Assembly: GCF_900129025.1 (NCBI RefSeq)
Contig: NZ_FQUM01000010.1
Coordinates: forward strand, 58,317 to 122,316
DNA: 64,000 bases
From: Mariniphaga anaerophila
Lineage (GTDB): Bacteria; Bacteroidota; Bacteroidia; Bacteroidales; Prolixibacteraceae
Direction of reading: 5' to 3'
Numbering within the stretch: position 1 is the stretch's first letter; the number at the start of each line of letters is the position of its first letter. This document shows, in pieces, positions 45,545 to 54,995 of this stretch. The position numbers were made by a program, and so were the translations under genes. The notes beneath the pieces were generated by a model. That model was given only the letters and a program-made list of their open reading frames with translations. It searched no databases and had not been told where the DNA came from.

Positions 45545-46672
45545 GTGAAGTATTTTGATGAGCCTGTTTACAGTTATAAAACGATAAATTTCAGAGTGGA
45601 ACAGTTAGTTAGCTATATAGCTCCTTCGGCACCAGCCACACGTCGCCCTGCTGTCGGAGATGAGCCAGACGTCCGGCTGGAGATTGGATTTACCCCACGG
45701 TGGTATAGAAATAAATTGGGGATAGATTTCGGAGAGAAATGGCATAACAATCCAGAGTACAGAAAGCAAACTGTATTGGCTATGCGTCAGGAACTTAAAA
45801 AACGTTTTCATAATAGAGATGTTGGAATCCAATCGGAAAAGCCGGACTTATTAACCGGGCTTTACGGAGCATGCACTATTGCGGCTATTTATGAAATTCC
45901 TATTATTTATAGTCAAAATAACTGGCCGACCTGTGCTAGTAAATATTTGTCTGATTCAGAGGTCGATTCTTTAAACCCTCCAGACCTTATGGATAATTAC
46001 TTTTTTCAAAAATTATTAGAACAGGTGAAATGGATTCATGAAGATCAAGGTGAGATAATAGGATTTATTAATTGGCAAGGAGTACTAAACAATGCTTGTA
46101 GATTGAGAGGAGAACAAATTTTTGTCGACATGTTCATAAACCCAGAAAGAGTAATGCATTTATTAGATTGCGTTAGCACAACAATGATTGAGGGTGTAAA
46201 AACACTATATATGCATCAAAAGGGAGAAAATTCGGAATATAAATTTGTAACCATAAGTAATTGTTTAGTTAACATGATTTCTCCTGAACAATATAGGGAT
46301 TTTATAATGCCTTTTGACTTGAAAATTTCTAAGGTTTTTGGTACAGTGGGAATTCATAATTGTGCATGGAATGCCAATCCGTATATGGAGTATTATTCGA
46401 AATTTTCAAATCTTGGTTATATCGATATGGGAATTGATTCGGATTTGAAAAAAGCAAAAGAGTTTTTTTCTAATGCCAGAAGAGCTTTGATGTACACACC
46501 TATGGATTTGTATTCAAAATCAACAAACGAGATAGAAGATGATATAAAGTACATTGTAAATTCTTTTTCTCCTTGTGACATTATAATAGCAGATATTGAT
46601 GAAGATATCCCTGATAGCAAAGTTTGCCATGTTATTGATTACGTAGAGAAGATAAATTTTAGAGTGAAGTAG
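45545..46672 (+). CDS. Uroporphyrinogen decarboxylase-like methyltransferase-family protein
   Basis: The protein has 375 residues from a GTG at 45545; the frame opens at 45518 and has no ATG at its 5' end, only TTG (45539) and this GTG. Segments FTPRWYRNKLGIDFGEKWHNNPEYR, IIGFINWQGVLNNACRLRG-like and FVTISNCLVNMISPEQYRDFIMPFD (each cited in part) suit the URO-D/MtaA superfamily, in which corrinoid-linked methyltransferases are common. It is unlikely to act in haem synthesis in this setting. Role in PUL 2 unknown; demethylation of a methylated sugar is only a guess. Confidence 0.7.
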   Translation: MKYFDEPVYSYKTINFRVEQLVSYIAPSAPATRRPAVGDEPDVRLEIGFTPRWYRNKLGIDFGEKWHNNPEYRKQTVLAMRQELKKRFHNRDVGIQSEKPDLLTGLYGACTIAAIYEIPIIYSQNNWPTCASKYLSDSEVDSLNPPDLMDNYFFQKLLEQVKWIHEDQGEIIGFINWQGVLNNACRLRGEQIFVDMFINPERVMHLLDCVSTTMIEGVKTLYMHQKGENSEYKFVTISNCLVNMISPEQYRDFIMPFDLKISKVFGTVGIHNCAWNANPYMEYYSKFSNLGYIDMGIDSDLKKAKEFFSNARRALMYTPMDLYSKSTNEIEDDIKYIVNSFSPCDIIIADIDEDIPDSKVCHVIDYVEKINFRVK

Positions 46673-46754
46673 ATTAATAATAAATAGAAAATGTCGACTG
46701 TATCTTAATCAGAGTATTAAAAGAAGTTATAACAAACAAAAAATACATAAATAA

Positions 46755-47675
46755 GTGAAAAATAATTTGAACTTTCCTTTACGAGGTATTATTCCTCCAT
46801 TAGTAACTCCATTGCTTGATAATGAAACGCTTGATTTAGATGGTTTGGAACGGTTAATTGAGCATGTTATTTCAGGTGGTGTACATGGTGTTTTTATTTT
46901 GGGCACCACTGGAGAATTTGCAAGCTTGAGTCACCTGTTGAAGTATGAATTAATAAAGACAACCTGCACCCTGGTCAATAAACGGGTTCCTGTTCTGGTT
47001 GGAGTTTCAGACTCTGCATTCACAGAAAGTGTTAATCTGGCCAGGTGTGCTGCAGAAAATGGAGCTGATGCTGTTGTATTAACTCCTCCGTACTATTTTG
47101 CATCTGCACAACCGGAATTGCTGGAATACCTAAACCGGATAATGCCCCAAATTCCTCTTCCGTTATTTATTTACAATATGCCTGTTCATACCAAGGTTAT
47201 GTTTGCTCCGGAAACAGTAATTTCTGCTGCCGAAATTTCCGGAATAGTTGGAATGAAAGACAGTTCAGGCAATTTGACATATTTTAACCAAATCAGATAT
47301 TTGATGAAAGACAAGTGCCCGGATTTCACCTTTATGATAGGCCCAGAGGAACTATTGTCCGAATTCGTTTTAATGGGAGGACATGGAGGGGTAAATGGCG
47401 GAGCGAACTTGTTTCCTGGTCTTTACGTTGATTTGTATAAAGCATCTTTAGCTAAGGATTTCGAAAGAATAAGTAAACTCAGGCAAAAGGTAATACAAAT
47501 AAGTACCTCTCTGTATACTATTGGGCATTATGGGTCAAGTTATTTAAAAGGACTTAAATGTGCTTTGTCTGTTACAGGGGTTTGCAATGATTTTATGGCT
47601 GAACCATTCCATCGTTTTAAAAAGCCTGAAAGGAGTAGGGTCAAAGAGGCAATAGCTGCACTGGAGCTTGATTAA
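46755..47675 (+). CDS. DHDPS/N-acetylneuraminate lyase-family aldolase
   Basis: The protein has 306 residues from a GTG start. The class I aldolase set is complete: GTTGE at 50-54, Tyr140 in FIYNMP and Schiff-base Lys168 in GMKDSSG. The family splits or makes 2-keto-3-deoxy acids (dihydrodipicolinate synthase, sialic acid lyase, KDG aldolase). A sodium symporter and a YhcH-type gene follow, the neighbours expected of a sialic-acid-type lyase, but no NanE, NanK or NagA/NagB homologue is present. The true substrate may be another keto-deoxy sugar acid. Confidence 0.88.
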   Translation: MKNNLNFPLRGIIPPLVTPLLDNETLDLDGLERLIEHVISGGVHGVFILGTTGEFASLSHLLKYELIKTTCTLVNKRVPVLVGVSDSAFTESVNLARCAAENGADAVVLTPPYYFASAQPELLEYLNRIMPQIPLPLFIYNMPVHTKVMFAPETVISAAEISGIVGMKDSSGNLTYFNQIRYLMKDKCPDFTFMIGPEELLSEFVLMGGHGGVNGGANLFPGLYVDLYKASLAKDFERISKLRQKVIQISTSLYTIGHYGSSYLKGLKCALSVTGVCNDFMAEPFHRFKKPERSRVKEAIAALELD

Positions 47676-47698
47676 TTACAACAAATTAATTTGAATAA

Positions 47699-49180
47699 AT
47701 GACACTAATCGATATCCTTATTTTTGTAATTTATCTTCTGGGTATAGTTTTGTTTGGGAGTTCCTTCTATCGAAAAAATAAAACAGCGTCTGCATTCACT
47801 TTAGGAAACAATAAAGTGCCAACGTGGGTTATAAGCCTGTCTATACTGGCTACCTTTGTGAGCAGTATTAGTTACCTTGCCCTTCCGGGACAGGCTTTTC
47901 TGTCCAATTGGAATGTTTTTGTATTTAGTTTGTCTTTACCGTTAGCATCTGTGATTGCCGTAAAGTTTTTTGTTCCATTATACAGATCGATAAACAGCCC
48001 TTCCGCATACACATATCTTGAAAAACGTTTTGGTCCGTGGGCAAAAACTTATGCGTCTTTAATGTACCTGTTAACCCAGTTAATGAGGGCGGGAACAATT
48101 TTGTACCTTATGGCGTTGCCTTTGCATGCTCTTCTTGGGTGGAATATTGTAACCATCATTATTATAACAGGGGTTAGTGTGATGGTATACTCGCTTCTTG
48201 GCGGAATTCAGGCGGTTATGTGGACCGATGCCATTCAGGCCATTATTTTAATTATAGGCGCTTTGGTCTGCATCGGTGTATTGATGTTTTCAGGAACCGG
48301 AGAGCCGGAAGAAATTATTCGGGTCGCACTAGAGAACCAAAAGTTTAGTCTGGGAAGTTTTAGTACAGATTTGACAACTTCAACATTTTGGGTCGTGTTG
48401 ATTTACGGCTTGTTCATTAACCTGCAAAATTTTGGCATTGACCAAAATTACATTCAACGTTATATGAGCTCAAAATCAGACAAAGCCGCCCAAAAGTCAG
48501 CTTTATATGGAGGACTTTTATATGTTCCTGTTTCAGCTTTGTTCCTCTTCATTGGAACAGCCCTGTTTAGTTACTACAAAATGAACAAGGGATTGTTGCC
48601 AGCTGGTGTAGAAGGAGATGAAGTTTTCCCATATTTCATAGTGAATCAATTGCCAACAGGGCTGACAGGACTATTAATTGCATCAATTTTTGCAGCAGGA
48701 ATGAGCACTGTATCCACCAGTCTTAATAGTTCTGCTACCGTTATTCTAACCGATTTTTTTAAGTTGAGTTCTAACCATTCAGGAGTGGAAAGAAAGGCAA
48801 TGAAGGTATTGTACTTCTCTTCATTCTTTTTTAGCATAATAGGTATTCTTATTGCCATTGCTATGATAAATGTAAAAAGTGCTTTGGATGCATGGTGGAA
48901 ACTGGCATCGATTTTTAGTGGAGGAATGTTGGGACTGTTCCTGTTAGGATATCTTGCCCCTAAAGTGAAGAATAAAGCAGCCATTATTGGAACAATTACC
49001 GGCGTGCTGCTGATCGGTTGGATGAGTCTGTCCCCAATTTTCTTTACTGATGGAGCATTGGCCAAATATTCCAGCCCTTTCCATAGTTATTTATCCATTG
49101 TATTTGGCACTACCTCTATTTTTATAATAGGATTTTTTATTGGAATTGTTTCCAATAAGCTTATCCGTAAACAATGTTGA
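47699..49180 (+). CDS. Sodium:solute symporter (SSS family)
   Basis: This 493-residue inner-membrane protein has about 13 helices. It carries SSS features: TFVSSISYLALPGQAFLSNW (near 60), YSLLGGIQAVMWTDAIQAIIL (near 165), the NFGIDQNYIQRYMSSKSDKAA stretch cited in part and GLLIASIFAAGMSTVSTSLNSSATV (near 325) around the sodium site. Relatives import sialic acid, proline or sugars. It lies 23 bases after the aldolase and 3 before the YhcH-type gene, so it likely imports the aldolase substrate. Confidence 0.92.
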   Translation: MTLIDILIFVIYLLGIVLFGSSFYRKNKTASAFTLGNNKVPTWVISLSILATFVSSISYLALPGQAFLSNWNVFVFSLSLPLASVIAVKFFVPLYRSINSPSAYTYLEKRFGPWAKTYASLMYLLTQLMRAGTILYLMALPLHALLGWNIVTIIIITGVSVMVYSLLGGIQAVMWTDAIQAIILIIGALVCIGVLMFSGTGEPEEIIRVALENQKFSLGSFSTDLTTSTFWVVLIYGLFINLQNFGIDQNYIQRYMSSKSDKAAQKSALYGGLLYVPVSALFLFIGTALFSYYKMNKGLLPAGVEGDEVFPYFIVNQLPTGLTGLLIASIFAAGMSTVSTSLNSSATVILTDFFKLSSNHSGVERKAMKVLYFSSFFFSIIGILIAIAMINVKSALDAWWKLASIFSGGMLGLFLLGYLAPKVKNKAAIIGTITGVLLIGWMSLSPIFFTDGALAKYSSPFHSYLSIVFGTTSIFIIGFFIGIVSNKLIRKQC

Positions 49181-49183
49181 AAA

Positions 49184-49798
49184 ATGAAAAATCAATTAGT
49201 GACTGTTCTGGCAATCTTAATTTTTATGACAACAGCATGCACACAATCAAAAAAGTCCGGTTCTGAAAACATAAAAAATGACGAACTTAATGAATGGTTC
49301 GAAAAAGGAGAGTGGAAAGAAGGATGGCATGTTCAGCCTGATGAGTCAATCAATCAGGAAGAATTTGCACTTCAGTATTCTAAACATCCTCAACGATGGG
49401 CAAAAGCATTTTCTTTTCTCAATAATGAGGATTTGGCAGCTTTATCGCCCGGACGCTATGAACTGGAAGGTTCGGATTTATTTGTGAATGTAGATGAGTA
49501 CGTAACAAAAAACGAGGAAGATACCCGTTTTGAAGCCCACCGGCAATATGCCGATATCCAGTACCTGGTTTTTGGAGAAGAGAAGATTGGAGTCGTCCCA
49601 CTTGAAAATACATTTGAAGTAGATCCTTATGATAAAGACCGGGACATTGCATTTTTCAAGGCTGAACAAAATAATTACCGGAATGCCGACTCCATAAGGT
49701 TTTTTGTATTTTTTCCCGATGATGCGCACCGTCCCTGTTTTAAGGCCAGTAAAAACAGTAAAGTAAGAAAGGTAGTTGTAAAAGTCAGAATCAACTAA
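49184..49798 (+). CDS. YhcH/YjgK/YiaL-family protein with lipoprotein signal
   Basis: This 204-residue protein has a DUF386/YhcH core (about 55-204: RYELEGSDLFVNVDEY, EAHRQYADIQYLVFGEEKIG, AFFKAEQNNY and FFVFFPDDAHRPCF with the metal His). YhcH (NanQ) speeds sialic acid anomerisation and YiaL is linked to keto-sugar acids. Here an N-terminal signal ends in a lipobox (ILIFMTTAC, Cys19), so the protein should be exported, unlike the cytosolic E. coli members. It follows the symporter by three bases. Confidence 0.88.
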   Translation: MKNQLVTVLAILIFMTTACTQSKKSGSENIKNDELNEWFEKGEWKEGWHVQPDESINQEEFALQYSKHPQRWAKAFSFLNNEDLAALSPGRYELEGSDLFVNVDEYVTKNEEDTRFEAHRQYADIQYLVFGEEKIGVVPLENTFEVDPYDKDRDIAFFKAEQNNYRNADSIRFFVFFPDDAHRPCFKASKNSKVRKVVVKVRIN

Positions 49799-49830
49799 AT
49801 TCTAAATCATTACAATAAATAGTTAATTAC

Positions 49831-51021
49831 ATGAAAACTCAACAATTTATTAAGGCTTTTTTCCCTGTTTTGTATGTGCTTTTTGCAACGCAATTCTTGT
49901 GCGCTCAGTCTGAAAAAGTACCGGGGATTGTAGTCGATTATATTCCGGCATCAACTGAAACGTATATTGGGTCACCAAGTATTTGCATACTCCCAAACGG
50001 TGATTATATCGCCTCACACGACCATTTTGGCCCGAACTCCACAGAGCATGAGCAAGCATTAACTTCTGTGTTTAAATCTTCTGACAAAGGAAAAACCTGG
50101 AAGAAAATGTCAGAAATAAACGGACAGTTTTGGTCGAACTTGTTTGTGCATAAAAATGAGTTGTATATAATGGGTACATGGAAACACCATGGGAACTTTA
50201 TAATACGCCGTTCGCTTGATGGTGGCCATACGTGGACTGAGCCTACTGACAGCAAAAAAGGGTTGTTGCTGGAGGGAGAGTATCACACGGCACCAATGCC
50301 AATGATTATTCATAACGGGTATATCTGGCGCGCCATTGAAAATGCTAAAGCCGATACAAAAGCCTGGGGAAAACGCTACAGTGCGATGATGATATCAGCA
50401 CCGGTTGATTCAGATTTACTTGATGCAGCAAATTGGCGAACGACTAATTACCTGCCTTATGATTCAGCCTATCTTGAGGGAAACTTTAAAGGGTGGCTGG
50501 AGGGAAACGCGGTGGTTACTTATGAAGGCAAAGTATTGGATATTCTAAGGGTCGCCACTTCTAAACCTGGGTCGGACATGGCGGCAGTTGTGCACATCAG
50601 CGATGACGGCAGAAAAGCAACTTTCGATCCGGCTGGTGGATTTATGGATTTTGTTGGTGGTGCAAAAAAGTTCTCTATTCGGTACGACGAAAGGACTAAA
50701 CGCTACTGGGCAATTGCCAATATGGTAAAAGAAGAGTTCTCTCATTTACCAGCAGCCGGTGTTAGAAATACAGCAGTTTTAAAAAGCTCTTTAGACTTAA
50801 AAAACTGGACTGTTCATGAAATCTTGTTGGAACATCCTGATGTAAAAAAACATGGGTTTCAATATATCGACTGGCAATTTGCAGGCAAGGATATTGTTTT
50901 TCTTTCAAGAACAGCCTTCGATGATGAATTTGGAGGAGCGCATAATTTTCATGATGCCAACTATCTGACTTTCCACCGCATAAAAAATTACAAGAAAATG
51001 ATAAAAAAGGACGTGAGATAG
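49831..51021 (+). CDS. Secreted Asp-box beta-propeller enzyme (sialidase-like fold)
   Basis: The protein has 396 residues and a signal peptide of about 1-25 (VLFATQFLCAQ). Two Asp boxes, SxDxGxTW, lie at 83-90 and 128-135, and the first strand carries YIGSPSICILPNGDYIASHDHFGP. No FRIP/Arg-triad motif of true GH33 sialidases is visible, so an exo-sialidase label is doubtful. Other propeller enzymes of this look include family PL27 rhamnose-glucuronate lyases. It ends the AT-rich gene run before a strong terminator. Confidence 0.75.
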   Translation: MKTQQFIKAFFPVLYVLFATQFLCAQSEKVPGIVVDYIPASTETYIGSPSICILPNGDYIASHDHFGPNSTEHEQALTSVFKSSDKGKTWKKMSEINGQFWSNLFVHKNELYIMGTWKHHGNFIIRRSLDGGHTWTEPTDSKKGLLLEGEYHTAPMPMIIHNGYIWRAIENAKADTKAWGKRYSAMMISAPVDSDLLDAANWRTTNYLPYDSAYLEGNFKGWLEGNAVVTYEGKVLDILRVATSKPGSDMAAVVHISDDGRKATFDPAGGFMDFVGGAKKFSIRYDERTKRYWAIANMVKEEFSHLPAAGVRNTAVLKSSLDLKNWTVHEILLEHPDVKKHGFQYIDWQFAGKDIVFLSRTAFDDEFGGAHNFHDANYLTFHRIKNYKKMIKKDVR

Positions 51022-51064
51022 AATGGACGTTTGAAAGCATCAACTCATAACCTGATAATATTGG

Positions 51065-51092
51065 GGGCGACAACAAAGAGTCGCCCTTTTTT
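51065..51092 (+). terminator. Terminator after the propeller enzyme gene
   Basis: GGGCGAC (51065-51071) pairs perfectly with GTCGCCC (51080-51086) around an eight-base loop, followed by six T. It closes the AT-rich part of PUL 2 before the rhamnosidase gene. Confidence 0.9.
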
Positions 51093-51248
51093 ATAGTAAC
51101 GAATTGGTGGCAGAGAAAACGGAGGAAGAATAGAGCCATTTTCAATTCCTCCCGGATAAATTTATCCCATGTCAGCTTTTTTATCATGCAGGGCTTGCTA
51201 TTTTTGTTCTGAGTTGATTGTCTAATAAAATTAACAAAACCAATAAAG

Positions 51249-53693
51249 ATGTTTCCTACACTATTCAGATTAAGCGATTTAAAAGTTGTAATGTTGCTTT
51301 GCGTCGCAGTTGAACTGTGTTCTTGTTCCTCTAAAAACAGTAGTGTTAGCGTTTTGGAGCTTTCCAACGATGAAGAAACAGCTTACTGGATAGGCAATAA
51401 CAAACCGGTTCCGGATTCAGATTCCCTTTTTTATCTGGATGATCCGGCGCCACTGTTCCGGAAGGAGTTTGTTGTGGATGGTGATTTAAAATCGGCCTGG
51501 GTACAGATAACGGCAGCCGGCTACTACCATGCCAATATTAACGGGCAGCGGGTGGAAAAAAATATGCTCGACCCCGCCTGGACCGATTTCAGCAAGAGGA
51601 TTTATTATTCGGAATACGATATAACAGACTTGCTGGATGCAAAGGAAAACTGTATCGGGGTTACGCTCGGAAACGGGTTTTATAATCCGCTGCCTTTGAA
51701 GATGTGGGGGCGTCGCAACCTGCGGGATGTGATGCACACAGGCCGGCCGGTATTTATCGGGAAAATAGTACTGGAATACACGAATGGAGAAACCGAAGAA
51801 ATAGGAACAGACGAAACCTGGAAATATGCAGATGGCCCGCTATTGAAAAATAATGTTTACCTGGGAGAGGTGTACGATGCACGAAAGGAAGTGGAAGGAT
51901 GGGACGTGCCCGGATTTGATGATTCCTCATGGAATAATGCTGTTCGTTCTGACGGCCCGGGAGGAAAGCTGCAGAAAGCTTTTTTCCCGCCGATTCGGGT
52001 GACCGAACGAATTCGTCCGGAGAAAATTTATTCGTCTGAAAAAGGAATCTGGATGGTGGATTTGGGCGTGAATTTTGCCGGGACCTTCCGGATTAAACTA
52101 ACAGGCGAGCCGGGAGATTCTGTCGTTTTCAGGTTTGGAGAGCGAATTTATCCCGATGGCACACTAAACCCGATGACTACGGTTTGCGGCCAAATCAAAA
52201 AAGAAGGGGTGGGAGGGCCCGGTGCACCGGTTGTTGCATGGCAAACCGACACGTATATTTTGGGGCATCAGAAAGAAGCATGGTACCAGCCTGAGTTTAC
52301 GTTTCACACCTTTCGGTATATGGAGATTAAGGGGTTGAAAAAGCAACCCGGGGTTGATGAGGTGGAAGGACTGGCGCTGAACACCAATGTAGCGTCAAGC
52401 AGTCATTTTTCCTGTTCTTCCGAATTGCTGAACTCAATACAGGATGCTACCCAACGAACTTTTCTTGCCAACCTGATTAGCGTTCAGTCGGATTGTCCCG
52501 CCCGAGAAAAATTCGGGTATGGCGGCGACTTAAATGCCACCAGCGAGGCGTATATCTATAACTTCGACATGCAGTCGTTTTACCGGAAAACGATTTACGA
52601 CTGGGTGGATGCCATGAATGATTCTGTTTTTGTGGATACCGCTCCTTATGTTGGAATTCAGTATTGCGGACTGAGCTGGGAATCGGCATTCCTCACCACA
52701 CAGTATTACCTGTACCTCTACTATAACGATTTGGAGCTGGTCAGAGAAATGTATGAATTCAATAAAAAATGGATGGAAAAGGTAGCACGAATTCATCCTG
52801 AAAACTGGGTGGACTCGGGGTTGGGTGATCATGAGTCGTTGGTTCCTGTTCCGGTGGAACTAACCGGAACCAGCCATTATCTTTTGTGTGCCGAAATAAT
52901 GCAAAAGTTTGCATCGGTAATGTCTGATAAAGAAGGGGAGAAGCAATATCAAAAGCTTGCAGCCCAGATTAAGCAGAGGCTGAAACAAGAGTTTTGGGAC
53001 AAGCCGGTGACTCAGGAAATAAACCGCCAGACGCTTTTTTCTACCCTGTTGTATTACAACGTAGTTCCCGAAGAAGAAACGGAGGCGGCAGTCGATTCGT
53101 TACTAGCGGCTTTGGAAAACGCGCCGTCACATCATTTTACGACTGGAATTTTCGGAACGAAATACATTCTTGAGGCGCTTTCTAAATATGTGTCTCCCGA
53201 AAGGGTTTTTCAAATTGTGAATAGTACCGAATACCCGGGCTGGGGATTTATGATTGCCAATGGCGCAACAACCCTGTGGGAAACCTGGAAAGAGAGTGAC
53301 AATATTTATTCCAATTGCCATCCCATGTTTGGAAGCGTTTCTGAATGGTTTTACCGCTGGCTGGGAGGAATTCAACCCGACCCGGAGTTTCCGGGTTTCA
53401 GAAAGTTTACTCTTGCTCCCGGTGTGCCGGAAAACATGGATTTTGTGAATTCCGGTTATACGTCTCCTTTCGGCAGAATTCAATCCGATTGGAAAAAAGA
53501 CGAAAATAAAGTGGTGTACTCGTTTGAGATCCCTCGGGAAACGTCTGCCGTTGTTAAGTTGAAGAAGGAACCTGCACAATCAATTTCTATAATAAAAGAG
53601 GGAGATAAGTCGTTCGTATCTGGCTCCGTTAGTGGTCTTTCGTCGGGGCAATTTGAACTGACAGAAGGAAAATACCGCGTAACAGTTCAATAA
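51249..53693 (+). CDS. GH78 alpha-L-rhamnosidase
   Basis: The protein has 814 residues with a lipoprotein-like signal (VVMLLCVAVELCSCS). The order is an N-terminal carbohydrate-binding-like domain (AGYYHANINGQRVEKNMLDPAW, near 90), a Bac_rhamnosid N part, the (alpha/alpha)6 catalytic domain with DCPAREKFGYGGD (near 418) and GATTLWETWKESD (near 675, general base region), and the C-terminal beta domain. It removes terminal alpha-L-rhamnose. GC content rises here (30 of 60 in the row at 52501) compared with the upstream genes. Confidence 0.93.
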   Translation: MFPTLFRLSDLKVVMLLCVAVELCSCSSKNSSVSVLELSNDEETAYWIGNNKPVPDSDSLFYLDDPAPLFRKEFVVDGDLKSAWVQITAAGYYHANINGQRVEKNMLDPAWTDFSKRIYYSEYDITDLLDAKENCIGVTLGNGFYNPLPLKMWGRRNLRDVMHTGRPVFIGKIVLEYTNGETEEIGTDETWKYADGPLLKNNVYLGEVYDARKEVEGWDVPGFDDSSWNNAVRSDGPGGKLQKAFFPPIRVTERIRPEKIYSSEKGIWMVDLGVNFAGTFRIKLTGEPGDSVVFRFGERIYPDGTLNPMTTVCGQIKKEGVGGPGAPVVAWQTDTYILGHQKEAWYQPEFTFHTFRYMEIKGLKKQPGVDEVEGLALNTNVASSSHFSCSSELLNSIQDATQRTFLANLISVQSDCPAREKFGYGGDLNATSEAYIYNFDMQSFYRKTIYDWVDAMNDSVFVDTAPYVGIQYCGLSWESAFLTTQYYLYLYYNDLELVREMYEFNKKWMEKVARIHPENWVDSGLGDHESLVPVPVELTGTSHYLLCAEIMQKFASVMSDKEGEKQYQKLAAQIKQRLKQEFWDKPVTQEINRQTLFSTLLYYNVVPEEETEAAVDSLLAALENAPSHHFTTGIFGTKYILEALSKYVSPERVFQIVNSTEYPGWGFMIANGATTLWETWKESDNIYSNCHPMFGSVSEWFYRWLGGIQPDPEFPGFRKFTLAPGVPENMDFVNSGYTSPFGRIQSDWKKDENKVVYSFEIPRETSAVVKLKKEPAQSISIIKEGDKSFVSGSVSGLSSGQFELTEGKYRVTVQ

Positions 53694-53955
53694 ACGTAAC
53701 CGAATTTGTTCTGATCACAAGCAAGTATTTGGTGTTTTTAGAAGTTTTGAACCTGCCCGGTAATGTTTTGTTATGTTGAAAATTGGATTCCTGATTAAAA
53801 AGAAATTAATTGCAGACAGCAGAAACCGGTTTTTAAAAATCTTGCTTTATCTTTCGGAAGAAAAATTGAAAAACTGAATTCTTCCAAAGCATGCAAGTAG
53901 AACAAAACAGATTTGAATCAAACTGTTATCATAAAAAACAAATAATTTTAAACAA

Positions 53956-54939
53956 ATGAAATTAGTTAGAGCGTTTATGTGTTTGGCTTTCCTGGCGGGT
54001 AGCATTTTTACAGCAAACTCGCAGGGTAAACCCAAACTTTCTTTTAATCAAAACGGCACTTTTAAAATTGCCCAGTTTACAGATGTTCATTTTAAACCGG
54101 GCGTGCCGGAATCGGAACCGTCTCTCGAGTTAATCAAATTTATTATTGAAACTGAAAAGCCGGATATGGTGGCATTTAGTGGTGATATTGTAACGGGCAG
54201 ACCGGCGGCAGAAGGTTGGAAAACAGTTTTGGCTCCGGTTATCGAAGCCGGTGTTCCGTTTGCTGTTACATTGGGCAACCACGACGATGAGCAGGATTTG
54301 ACACGTAGCCAGATTCGGGAGCTTCTGAAGAACTTCCCGGGATACCTGGGTAAAAAGCCGGCTGCAAAATCAAAATATGGAGACTATTTATTAAAAGTAA
54401 ATGCCGACAAAAAAGAAGAATGCGCGTTGCTGTATTTTCTTGATTCCAATGCATACAGCACGCTCGACAGTGTAAAAGGTTACGGTTGGTTTTCGTTTGA
54501 CCAGGTGAACTGGTACAGAAAGCAGAGCATGAAAAATACACTGAAAAACGGGGAGAAGTTGCCTGCTCTGGCCTATTTTCATATTCCGTTGCCTGAATAT
54601 AAAACGGCTTTCGACAGTGATGCAAAGCGGAGCGGACAACGTAACGAAGATGAGTGCTCGCCGGAAATTAATACCGGAATGTTTACTGCAATGCTGCTTG
54701 GCGGCGATGTAATGGGCACTTTTGTGGGGCACGACCATGTGAACGATTACCTTGTGAATCATTACGGTATTGCACTAACATACGGACGCTGGTCCGGAGG
54801 AAAAACAACCTACGGAAATTTGCAGCACGGTTCGCGAATTGTTGTTCTGGAGCAGGGGAAAAAGCAGTTTAAAACCTGGATGCGGTTGCGCGACGGGCAG
54901 ATGATTGATGAGGCTTTATTTCCTGACGACTTGAAGTAA
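53956..54939 (+). CDS. Secreted metallophosphoesterase (calcineurin-like)
   Basis: This 327-residue protein has a signal peptide (about 1-22, FLAGSIFTANS). Metal-binding motifs are FTDVHF (D and H, near 42), FSGDIVTG (near 76), TLGNHDDE (near 106), YFHIPLPEY and FVGHDHVND. This matches Ser/Thr-phosphatase-type metallophosphoesterases of the secreted DUF/PhoD-like kind. It may remove phosphate from sugars or lipids in the periplasm. The 262-base gap before it shows no feature, so its membership in PUL 2 is uncertain. Confidence 0.88.
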   Translation: MKLVRAFMCLAFLAGSIFTANSQGKPKLSFNQNGTFKIAQFTDVHFKPGVPESEPSLELIKFIIETEKPDMVAFSGDIVTGRPAAEGWKTVLAPVIEAGVPFAVTLGNHDDEQDLTRSQIRELLKNFPGYLGKKPAAKSKYGDYLLKVNADKKEECALLYFLDSNAYSTLDSVKGYGWFSFDQVNWYRKQSMKNTLKNGEKLPALAYFHIPLPEYKTAFDSDAKRSGQRNEDECSPEINTGMFTAMLLGGDVMGTFVGHDHVNDYLVNHYGIALTYGRWSGGKTTYGNLQHGSRIVVLEQGKKQFKTWMRLRDGQMIDEALFPDDLK

Positions 54940-54995
54940 TAAAAAAGAATGACGTTTGGAGCAAAACTCCGAACAATAGTTCCGGGAAACGGGAA

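Noticed and set aside
49831..51021. Annotation as a true exo-alpha-sialidase (GH33)
   Set aside because: Asp boxes are present but the FRIP arginine motif is not visible, so only the fold class is stated.
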